Origin: JAAFIP01 sp043721235 | Lineage (GTDB): Bacteria > Pseudomonadota > Gammaproteobacteria > Burkholderiales > Burkholderiaceae_C | DNA length: 7,746 nt | Assembly: GCA_043721235.1 (NCBI GenBank) | Contig: JAYSRE010000198.1 | Span: forward strand, 1 to 7,746 | Direction of reading: 5' to 3' | Position numbers and translations under genes: made by a program | In this document: piece by piece, positions 1-7,746 of the stretch | Position numbering within the stretch: the first letter of the stretch is position 1 | Layout: every line of letters begins with the position of its first letter | The notes under the pieces: model-generated | The model's database searches: none | Told to the model about the DNA's origin: nothing | The model's input: only the letters and a program-made list of their open reading frames with translations

Positions 1-93
1 AACGCATAGCCGCGCGCGCCGATGGTGTGGTGGTAGCCCATACAGTAGGTGCCTAGGTAGCGGCACGGGCGGTAATACTAACGCCCGCTCAGC
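1..93. other. left edge, no supported gene
   Basis: Ninety-three bases follow the permease stop. On the minus strand an ATG at 41-39 opens a 13-codon frame (MGYHHTIGARGYA) that runs off the window edge. It could be the start of a downstream gene, but there is no Shine-Dalgarno sequence before it and the stretch is too short to recognise. On the plus strand a frame from position 3 ends at a TAG at 54-56, also too short to judge. The stretch also holds two small inverted repeats, 49-66 and 66-87. Confidence 0.4.
66..87 (-). terminator. possible stem-loop after the permease gene
   Basis: CGGGCG (66-71) and CGCCCG (82-87) form a perfect 6-bp GC stem around a 10-base loop, beginning 6 bases past the permease stop. 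A second weaker pair, GTGCC (49-53) and GGCAC (62-66), lies immediately beyond. Position and GC-rich stem fit a 3' end hairpin, but no T-run follows on the minus strand, so it is not a standard intrinsic terminator. It may instead protect the mRNA 3' end. Confidence 0.3.
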
Positions 94-1611
94 CTAAGAG
101 CCCGCTAAGGTTTTCTCAGCGCTGGCGATAGCGGCTTGTCTGCGCGCTACCTCGTCGCCCACCGGTGGGCCTTGAAAGCGCTTGCGCTCAAAAGCAAACC
201 ATATGACAGCGGTCATGGCTAAAAATGCGCCTGTAATCCACAGCGCGTTGTCGTTGGGCGGCTGTACACCGAGGTAGAAAATCAATGCCACTGCTACACC
301 GGCCAGCACCGCCACTGCGCGGAAAATACCGCCCATGTCCCACGGCCCCATCTTGCTCCAGCTGCTGCCGTAGGCAAACAAGCCCGCCACAATGGGCATG
401 CCGTAAGACAAGAACAAAAAGATCACCGTAACCGACACAATGGTGGTGTAGGCCGGTGTGTATAACGTAAATGCTATAGAGATAATAGCGGCTGTCCAAA
501 TGGCGGCCACCGGCGTGCGAAACTTGGGGTGCACGGTTTTAAGTGCGCCAGACGCTGGCAGGCCATTGTCGCGGGCAAAGGCATAAATCATGCGCGAGGC
601 CGATGTGACAGTGGCCAAGCCACAAATAAACTGGCAGATAAAAATACCTATGTACAACAGCTGTTTAAGCGAAACAGGCAGCACCGCATCCAGGGTCACA
701 AAAAACACGCCCCAGCCACTGGCTGCGGCTTTGTCCATGTCGGGTATGGCCAGCACAAAAGCCGACAGCATTAGAAAGCCAAATAAGGACGACAACAAAA
801 CCGAGTTGACAATGCCTTTGGGCACGGCGCGGGCTGCATCGCGGGTTTCTTCAGCGGTGTGGGCCGATGCGTCAAACCCGGTGATCGTGTAGATGGGCAG
901 CAGCAGGCCTAGGCCAAACAGCATCAGCATGTTTTCTGTCGCGGGCCACACGTCGCCGCCGGCTGGGCCACTGTAGTTTTTAAAGGTAATTAAACGCGCA
1001 AAGTCCCAGCTGGGTGCAAACCACAGCAAAGCTACGGTAAGCACAATGGCCACCAGAAAAATAAGGTAGCCTGAAAAATCAGTCAGCATGGACGTGATGC
1101 GAATGCCCATGTGGTTCACGATGGCCTGCACCAGGGTGATACCAATCACACAGGCGGCTTGCAACCCTATGCTGCTTTCCCAGCCCAGCGCGGGGCCAAA
1201 TGCGCCCATAAAAAAGTTGTAGGTACCTACGTTAATGGCGCCCAGCACGGTTACCAATCCCAGCAGGTTAAACCATGCTGTAAGCCAACCCCAACCCCGG
1301 CCACCTAATATAGAGCTCCAGTGGTACAGGCCGCCTGCGGTAGGGTAGGCCGACGCAATTTGCGCCATGCCCAGTGCAAACACCAAGCTGATCGCGCAAC
1401 CAATAATCCAGCCAATGCCGATGGACGCGCCACCTACACCGCCAATGCCCTGGCCCAGCGAATTGATACCGCCCGACAAGATGCAAATGATGGAGAACGA
1501 AATGGCAAAGTTTTGAAACCCTTTCATGTTGCGCGCCAGCTCTTGGGCGTAGCCCATACTGTGCAAGAGCTTGACATCCTCATCTGTGCTTTTACTTGGG
1601 TCGCTGGACAT
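94..1611 (-). CDS. APC-superfamily amino acid/amine permease
   Basis: This is a 505-residue inner-membrane transporter of the amino acid-polyamine-organocation superfamily, most like the amino acid/choline (ACT, GABA-permease-like) branch. A short polar N-terminus (about 1-32) is followed by about twelve hydrophobic segments. Family marks include the glycine-rich first helix (FSIICILSGGI, 38-49), YPTAGGLYHWSS (89-100), GFDASAHTAEET (245-256) in the helix-6 region with the downstream KGI, and ASRMIYAFARDNGLP (338-352). Length is normal for the branch and the frame is intact. The ATG at 1611 is backed by GGAG seven bases upstream. Such proteins import small amines or amino acids by ion coupling or exchange; the substrate cannot be read from sequence. 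It is not of the NCS1/NCS2 type used for purines, so a direct role with the nearby xanthine dehydrogenase is unlikely. It is divergent from the AraC-type gene, its likely regulator. Confidence 0.9.
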   Translation of the reverse strand: MSSDPSKSTDEDVKLLHSMGYAQELARNMKGFQNFAISFSIICILSGGINSLGQGIGGVGGASIGIGWIIGCAISLVFALGMAQIASAYPTAGGLYHWSSILGGRGWGWLTAWFNLLGLVTVLGAINVGTYNFFMGAFGPALGWESSIGLQAACVIGITLVQAIVNHMGIRITSMLTDFSGYLIFLVAIVLTVALLWFAPSWDFARLITFKNYSGPAGGDVWPATENMLMLFGLGLLLPIYTITGFDASAHTAEETRDAARAVPKGIVNSVLLSSLFGFLMLSAFVLAIPDMDKAAASGWGVFFVTLDAVLPVSLKQLLYIGIFICQFICGLATVTSASRMIYAFARDNGLPASGALKTVHPKFRTPVAAIWTAAIISIAFTLYTPAYTTIVSVTVIFLFLSYGMPIVAGLFAYGSSWSKMGPWDMGGIFRAVAVLAGVAVALIFYLGVQPPNDNALWITGAFLAMTAVIWFAFERKRFQGPPVGDEVARRQAAIASAEKTLAGS

Positions 1612-1618
1612 AGTTTTT

Positions 1619-1622
1619 CTCC
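1619..1622 (-). promoter_or_regulatory. ribosome binding site of the permease
   Basis: GGAG on the minus strand sits seven bases before the ATG at 1611. It fixes the permease start and is one of only two clear Shine-Dalgarno sequences in the window. Confidence 0.7.
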
Positions 1623-1640
1623 AAATAGGGTTTACGTTTA

Positions 1641-1656
1641 GTCACTTTTAAGTGAC
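1641..1656. promoter_or_regulatory. 16-bp palindrome, candidate operator
   Basis: GTCACTTTTAAGTGAC has two perfect 7-bp arms around a central TT. It lies 29 bases upstream of the permease start, just outside its ribosome binding site, where a bound protein could block or modulate transcription. A perfect symmetric site suits a dimeric repressor better than an AraC-type activator, which usually binds direct repeats, so the binding protein may be something else. As RNA it could also form a weak hairpin in the permease leader. No known consensus was matched. Confidence 0.45.
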
Positions 1657-1815
1657 ACAAAAATGCATACTATCGAGACATCAGTCACGCTGGCTATCCC
1701 ATTTCGGCAATTTTTGCTAAAGTGGAGTTGCATTGAACTTGCTAAATGGCTTGTCTGTTAGCTTGATGATGTTGGTCAAGTAGCTTGTTAAAACTTTAGT
1801 TCAAAAGCACAGCTT

Positions 1816-2835
1816 ATGGCACCTGTAAACTGCAAAATCAGCCACACCAGCCACACCAGCCACACCAGCCACACCAGCCACACCAGCCACACCAGCTACA
1901 GCACGTTTGACGATATTGACGCGCAGGCTGCTGCGCTGGGCGGCTGGAACCAGCAGTACATGCAAACCTCAGCGGGGGCGTTTTTGGGCAACGTGGCGCG
2001 CATGCATTGGGACGGTATCAGCCTGTTTACCGAAAGCCTCACCCAGTCGGTGCACCAAACTGGCTACATAGCCCCGCCCACAGTGGCGCTGGGTGTGCCG
2101 CTGGCGCAAAGCACCCAGGCCTATTTTTGTGGCCGCAGCAGCGATGCGCAGCATTTGCATGTGTTCTCAGGTGCCAGCGGGTTTGAGTTTAGAACACCGC
2201 AGCGCCACACCATGCTGGGCATAGAGATAGACCGGCCTTTGTTTGACACACTGGTGGCTGACACGCAGCGTGGTGCCGGTGCCGCCACAGCCCTTGGTGC
2301 CAGCGCTGGGCTGCACAGTGCGCGCGGTGCAGCGCTGGCCGAGCTGGGGCGTTTTGCTGCGGCCTGTTTTGACAGCCCGGCGCAGTGTTTGAATGCCAGC
2401 CAGAGCAGCCAACTGCGCGACGCACTGCTAGAGCGCATTGCCTACGCGCTGGCCCCTGCAGAGCCTGCGCAGCACAGCCTGCTGCTGTGCAAAGCCGAGT
2501 CAAAGCACCATACCGCGTTGGCTGCGCGGGCCAACGGCTACCTGGCCTCGCGGCTAGACAACCCGCCCACCGTGCAAGACATGTGCTGCGCGCTGCAGGT
2601 CAGCCGCCGCACTTTACAAAGCTGCTTTCAGGCCACCAAAGGCATGGGCCCGCTGGCGTGGCTCAACACCCTGCGGCTTAATGCAGTGCGCAGGCAACTT
2701 AAAACCGCCACCTCGGTGACGCAGGCAGCTACTGAGTTTGGCTACTGGCATTTTGGCCATTTTGCCAACGACTACCAAGCGCTGTTTGGTGAGCTGCCCT
2801 CGCACACGCTGGGCCGCTACCGTAAGCTGCACTAG
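1816..2835 (+). CDS. AraC-family transcriptional regulator with (SHT)6 N-terminus
   Basis: A 339-residue cytoplasmic regulator. The C-terminal AraC/XylS DNA-binding domain covers about 232-337: first helix-turn-helix about 252-271 (TVQDMCCALQVSRRTLQSCF) and second about 300-321, with the family motif FGYWHFGHFANDYQALFGELPS (308-329, residues partly listed here). This FGYWHFGHF form resembles EutR-type activators. The N-terminal part (about 28-215) is probably the ligand-sensing domain; its ligand is unknown. Residues 9-26 are six Ser-His-Thr units. The similarity expected for the family starts near STFDD (29-33), and no ATG, GTG or TTG lies between the repeat and that point, so the 1816 ATG is the only evident start although it lacks a Shine-Dalgarno sequence. 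It is divergent from the permease, which it most likely regulates. Its stop codon overlaps that of convergent xdhB. Confidence 0.88.
   Translation: MAPVNCKISHTSHTSHTSHTSHTSHTSYSTFDDIDAQAAALGGWNQQYMQTSAGAFLGNVARMHWDGISLFTESLTQSVHQTGYIAPPTVALGVPLAQSTQAYFCGRSSDAQHLHVFSGASGFEFRTPQRHTMLGIEIDRPLFDTLVADTQRGAGAATALGASAGLHSARGAALAELGRFAAACFDSPAQCLNASQSSQLRDALLERIAYALAPAEPAQHSLLLCKAESKHHTALAARANGYLASRLDNPPTVQDMCCALQVSRRTLQSCFQATKGMGPLAWLNTLRLNAVRRQLKTATSVTQAATEFGYWHFGHFANDYQALFGELPSHTLGRYRKLH
1840..1893 (+). repeat. tandem repeat, six perfect 9-bp units
   Basis: AGCCACACC occurs six times without a mismatch, followed by a decayed AGC TAC AGC. Because the unit is three codons (Ser-His-Thr), gain or loss of copies by slippage would change protein length but not the frame. 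The repeat lies just after the start of the AraC-type gene. The identical copies at the DNA level suggest recent expansion. Confidence 0.97.
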
Positions 2836-5161
2836 CTGGGCTTGGACTGCAGCGCGTTGTAAATATGCTCAGCAGTACAGGGTGCCTGTAGCGCGCAGGC
2901 ATTGCCGCCCGCTTGGGCGACTGCGTCGCGCAGCGCCTCCCACACGCTGATGGCCAGCATGAAAGGCGGCTCTCCTACGGCTTTGCTGCCGTAGATGTTG
3001 TCCTCGCGGTTAGCCTGGGGCCACAAGGCAACTTTAAAGTGCGCTGGTATGCAGCCGGTGGCCGGAATTTTGTAGGTGCTGGGGGCGTGGGTGGTGAGCT
3101 TGCCCGCGTCGTTCCACACCAGCTGCTCGGTGGTGAGCCAGCCCATGCCTTGCACAAAACCGCCTTCTATTTGGCCCACGTCGATGGCCGGGTGAATGCT
3201 GCGGCCCACGTCGTGCAAGATGTCTACTTTAAGCACCCGGCTCTCGCCCGTCAGGGTGTCAATGGCCACTTCGGTGCAGGCTGCGCCGTAGGCAAAATAG
3301 TAAAACGGGCGGCCGCTCAGCGTGGCCTTGTCGTAATGGATTTTGGGCGTAGCGTAAAAACCATCGCTCCACAGCTGAATGCGGTTGGCGTAGGCCCCTG
3401 CCACCACGTCTTTGAATGCGCGGCTGCTTTTGGGTGATACCACTTGGCCTGCCGCAAAGCTAATTTCGCCTGCGCCGCACTGGTCTAGGCCGCAGACAAA
3501 AGCGGCCAATTTGTCGCGTACGTTGCGTGCAGCGTACTGGGCGGCGCGGCCGTTCAGATCGGTGCCCGCAGACGCAGCGGTGGCGCTGGCGTTGGGTATT
3601 TTGCTGGTGTCGCTGGCGGTAATGCGCACCTGTGCAAACGGCACGCCCAGCTCGTCAGCCACGATTTGGCAGACTTTAGTGTGCAGGCCCTGGCCCATTT
3701 CGGTGCCGCCGTGGTTGACCTGCACGCTGCCGTCAGTCAGCACGTTGACCAGTGCGCCGGCTTGGTTAAACAGCGTAGCGGTAAAGCTGATGCCGAACTT
3801 CACCGGCGTAATCGCCATGCCGCGCTGGATGCTGGTGCCTTGCTGGTTCCAGGCTTTAATGGCTGCACGCCGCTGCACGTACTGGGAGGTTTGCGCCAGC
3901 TGGGGCAGCAGGTCGTGCAATATGTTGTCTTCGACCGGCATTTGGTAGTGGGTGGTTTGACCACTGGCGGCATACAGGTTGCGCAGGCGCACTTGCAGCG
4001 GGTCTAGCTGCAGGTGCCGCGCAATATCGCCCATGATGGTCTCTATCACCATCATGCCTTGCGGCCCGCCAAAGCCGCGAAAAGCGGTATGGCTTTGGGT
4101 GTGGGTTTTGCAACGGTAGGAGCTGATGGCCACATGCTCTAAAAAGTAAGCGTTGTCGACGTGGAACACCGCCCGGTCGGCCACCGGCCCGCTCAAGTCA
4201 GCGCTAAAGCCGCAGTTCACGCGCATTTCAACCTGCAGGCCGTGCAGCTTGCCGCTGCTGTCAAAGCCTACGCTGAATTGGTAGTCAAAAGGGTGGCGTT
4301 TACCAGTGATTAAAAAGTCGTCATCCCTGTCCAGCCGCAGTTTGACGGGCGCATTAAATTTATGTGCGGCCAGGGCCGCCCACACTGCCACGTGGCCAGC
4401 CTGGGTTTCTTTGCCGCCAAAGCCGCCGCCCATGCGGCGGCACTCTACCCGCACCTGGGCCAGCGGCAGGGCCAGCGCATGCGCCACCCAGTGCTGCACC
4501 TCGCCGGGGTGCTGGGTGCTGCTGTAGACCAGCCAGGTGTCTTGCTCTAGCGGAGCGGCGTAGCCCACCTGGCCTTCCAGGTAAAAATGTTCTTGCCCAC
4601 CTGCACTAAAGCTGCCTTGCAGGGTGTGGGGTGCGCTGGCCAAGGCTGCGGCTGCGTCACCACGGCGCACATGCACGGGGGGCAGCACAAAGCTGTTGGC
4701 CTGCATGGCCTGCGCAGTGGTAAGCACGGCGGGCAGTGGCGTAATGTGTTGCTGCACCAGGCGCGCGGCGCGCCGTGCGGTGACCATATCAGTGGCCACG
4801 ACCAAGCCCAGCACTTGGCCTACGTGCTGCACGGTGCCCATGGCAAAAATAGGCTCATCGTGGGCAAAAGCGGCCAGCAGTTTGTCGCCTGCGATGTCGG
4901 CTGCCGTGACCAAGCCGCGCACGCCGGGCAGGGCCAGTGCAGCGGCTGCGTCCAGGCCGTGCAGGCTGCCATGGGCCGTGCGCGAGGTAATGGGTGCTGC
5001 GTACAGGGTGCCTTGCAGTTCGGTCAGGTCGTCTACGTACTGGGCCGCGCCCATCACTTGGGCGCGGGCGCTTTCGTGGGCTGGTGACTGGCCGCAAGCA
5101 GAAGATAGGCCGCTGGCAGAGGATGTGGCGCCTGCCTCGAATGGACCTGCTGCAGTGTGGG

Positions 5162-5183
<22 letters not shown>
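2832..5183 (-). CDS. xdhB: xanthine dehydrogenase, molybdopterin-binding subunit
   Basis: This 783-residue subunit carries the molybdenum cofactor where hypoxanthine and xanthine are hydroxylated; it pairs with XdhA, probably as an (AB)2 enzyme in the cytoplasm. After an Ala/Ser-rich N-terminal tail (about 1-30) the conserved domain begins near SPAHES (33-38). Active-site counterparts of the bovine enzyme are visible: Gln197 in GGQEHFYLE, Glu259 in GGGFGGKET, Arg369 in TAFRGFGGPQG, Phe467-Thr468 in KFGISFT, and the catalytic base Glu738 in KAVGEPP. GTEMGQG (493-499) and ASAGTDLNG (537-545) are further cofactor-domain motifs. The Arg and Phe pattern marks a xanthine dehydrogenase rather than a CO or aldehyde oxidoreductase. 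The start is fixed by GGAGG four bases upstream, inside the end of xdhA. No xdhC follows; the gene ends against the AraC-type gene. Confidence 0.96.
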
Positions 5184-6775
<1,592 letters not shown>

Positions 6776-6806
6776 AACTTCAAGGGTAGAACGTATTTAC
6801 ACAGCG

Positions 6807-6812
6807 ACTATA
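6807..6812 (-). promoter_or_regulatory. possible -10 box of xdhAB
   Basis: TATAGT on the minus strand lies 31 bases before the xdhA ATG. No recognisable -35 box lies 16-18 bases upstream, which would fit a promoter that needs an activator. The box partly overlaps the palindrome at 6809-6826. It is a motif reading only. Confidence 0.3.
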
Positions 6813-6826
6813 CGGCCAATCGTATA
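6809..6826. promoter_or_regulatory. 18-bp palindrome between xdhA and the LysR gene, candidate LysR site
   Basis: TATACG-GCCAAT-CGTATA has perfect 6-bp arms and a 6-base spacer. It lies in the 65-bp divergent gap (6776-6840), where LysR-type proteins usually bind to control both their own gene and the neighbour. The ATAC...GTAT form is of the interrupted-dyad kind they use, though the classic T-N11-A spacing is not exact here (T-N12-A). It overlaps the likely xdhA promoter and lies close to the LysR-gene start. Confidence 0.5.
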
Positions 6827-6840
6827 CACACCATGCCCGC

Positions 6841-7746
6841 ATGACTATGAAATCGCCAGCGCTTTTTGACAAGATAGACCTTCATTTAATCAGGGTCTTG
6901 CACACAGTGCTTACGGAACAATCTGTCTCGCGCGCAGCCACCAAGCTGGGCATGCACCAGCCTGCAGTCAGCGCCGCGCTTAAGCGCCTGCGGGCCCTCT
7001 CGGGCGACCCGCTCTTGGTGCGCTCAGGCTCGGGCATGGTGCCTACCGAGGCAGGTTTGCGCATGGTAGAGCCCTCGGCCAGTATTTTGCGGGCCGCCAG
7101 GGCGCTGTTCAGCGACGCGCGCGGCTTTGTTGCCAAAACCACGCAAGCTACCTTTCGCATTGCGGCTAGCGATTATTTAGACCCCCTGTTTTTGCCCCAA
7201 CTGGTGGCTTTGCTTAAAAAACAGGCACCGCTGTGCCGTATTGAAATATTGCCTCTATCGTCTGCAGGCGACTACCGCCAGCAGCTGGCCCTGGGCGAGT
7301 GCGACGTGGTGATCGGCAATTGGGCCCAGCCACCTGAAGATCTGCACATGGGCAAGCTGTTTGCTGACGAAGTGGTGTGCATGGTGTCTACGGCCCACCC
7401 CGCCGCCCGGCGCGGCTGGACGCAAGACAGCTGGTTGGCCGCCGAGCACATTGCCCCCACACCCACCCACCTGGGGGCCAAGGGGGTGATAGACGAGCAC
7501 TTGGCCAGCTTGGGCTTGGCACGCAACATCAGCGCCCGCTGCCCGCATTTTGGGCTGATACCGGCCATGGTGGCATCGACTTTGCTAGTGCTAACCACAG
7601 GCAAACAGTATTGCCAGCGCTACGCAGCCAGTGCGCCGGTCAAGCTACTAGAATCTCCTATACCCTTTCCGCCCATGATCTACTACCAACTTTGGCATGA
7701 ACGCAGCCACACCTCACTGCAAGCCAAATGGCTGCGCGGCTGTGTC
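6841..7746 (+). CDS. LysR-family transcriptional regulator, 3' end beyond the window
   Basis: An open frame of 302 codons runs to the window end with no stop; since LysR proteins are usually about 300-320 residues, it is probably almost complete. The N-terminal winged helix-turn-helix covers about 13-72, with the recognition region SVSRAATKLGMHQPAVSAAL (28-47) and the typical DPLLVRSGSGMVPTEAG (56-72). A linker helix leads to the substrate-binding-like effector domain from about residue 103 (ATFRIAASDYLDPLFLPQL begins it). The ATG at 6841 is used; the ATG at 6847 is equally possible, because neither has a Shine-Dalgarno sequence. Divergent orientation 65 bp from xdhA suggests that it controls xdhAB, perhaps in response to a purine or a degradation product. 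The effector is unknown and the link rests on position alone. Confidence 0.9.
   Translation, partial: MTMKSPALFDKIDLHLIRVLHTVLTEQSVSRAATKLGMHQPAVSAALKRLRALSGDPLLVRSGSGMVPTEAGLRMVEPSASILRAARALFSDARGFVAKTTQATFRIAASDYLDPLFLPQLVALLKKQAPLCRIEILPLSSAGDYRQQLALGECDVVIGNWAQPPEDLHMGKLFADEVVCMVSTAHPAARRGWTQDSWLAAEHIAPTPTHLGAKGVIDEHLASLGLARNISARCPHFGLIPAMVASTLLVLTTGKQYCQRYAASAPVKLLESPIPFPPMIYYQLWHERSHTSLQAKWLRGCV

Larger units (their letters stand above)
1612..1815. promoter_or_regulatory. divergent promoter region, permease / AraC regulator
   Basis: This 204-bp AT-richer gap separates the divergent starts of the permease and the AraC-type gene, so promoters for both must lie here or nearby. Besides the palindrome at 1641-1656 it holds a short inverted repeat CAAG-TAG-CTTG (1777-1787) and GCTTG recurring at 1749, 1761 and 1783. 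No strong sigma-70 pair is visible. For the regulator, TTGATG (1763-1768) with TGTTAA (1786-1791) at 17-base spacing is a weak candidate. Weak promoters would fit activator control, but this is inference. Confidence 0.5.

Noticed and set aside
1..41. Possible start of a minus-strand gene (MGYHHTIGARGYA) at the left edge
   Set aside because: Only 13 codons are visible, no Shine-Dalgarno sequence precedes the ATG, and the product cannot be recognised.
1749..1787. GCTTG repeated three times as a direct-repeat operator for the AraC-type regulator
   Set aside because: The unit is only five bases with uneven spacing (12 and 22 bases), too little to call beyond chance.
1840..1893. Short regular repeats suggesting a CRISPR-like array
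   Set aside because: The 9-bp units are directly adjacent without spacers and lie in frame inside a regulator gene, so they are a coding microsatellite.

Overview
The window holds five protein-coding genes arranged as two divergent regulator/target pairs that meet tail to tail: permease (-) | AraC-type regulator (+), then xdhB (-) and xdhA (-) | LysR-type regulator (+). The GC-rich but not extreme composition, the codon use and the xdhAB order with a divergent LysR gene suggest a betaproteobacterium of the Burkholderiales, probably Comamonadaceae. That placement is an impression from reading, not a computed result.

Left part (1-2835). A 505-residue amino-acid/amine permease of the APC superfamily is read leftward from 1611. 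It is separated by 204 bp from a rightward AraC-family regulator (1816-2835) whose DNA-binding end resembles EutR-type activators. The gap carries a good ribosome binding site for the permease and a 16-bp palindrome, GTCACTT-TT-AAGTGAC, that could be an operator. The regulator gene opens with six perfect copies of a 9-bp repeat, giving (Ser-His-Thr)6. The 93 bases left of the permease contain two small inverted repeats and no gene that can be supported.

Right part (2832-7746). xdhA (2Fe-2S/FAD subunit) and xdhB (molybdopterin subunit) encode a two-subunit bacterial xanthine dehydrogenase, which oxidises hypoxanthine to xanthine and xanthine to urate. All expected iron-sulfur cysteines and the main active-site residues are present, so the enzyme looks functional. 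The two genes overlap by 22 bp and are surely one operon. The usual partner xdhC, which loads sulfurated cofactor, does not follow: the xdhB stop codon overlaps the stop codon of the convergent AraC gene within CTAG. A divergent LysR-type gene starts 65 bp from xdhA and runs off the right edge. An 18-bp palindrome, TATACG-GCCAAT-CGTATA, lies in this short gap over the likely xdhA promoter, a plausible LysR binding site.

I see no phage, transposon, CRISPR, RNA gene or clearly new system. The odd points are the SHT repeat, the missing xdhC, the overlapping convergent stops and the two palindromes.
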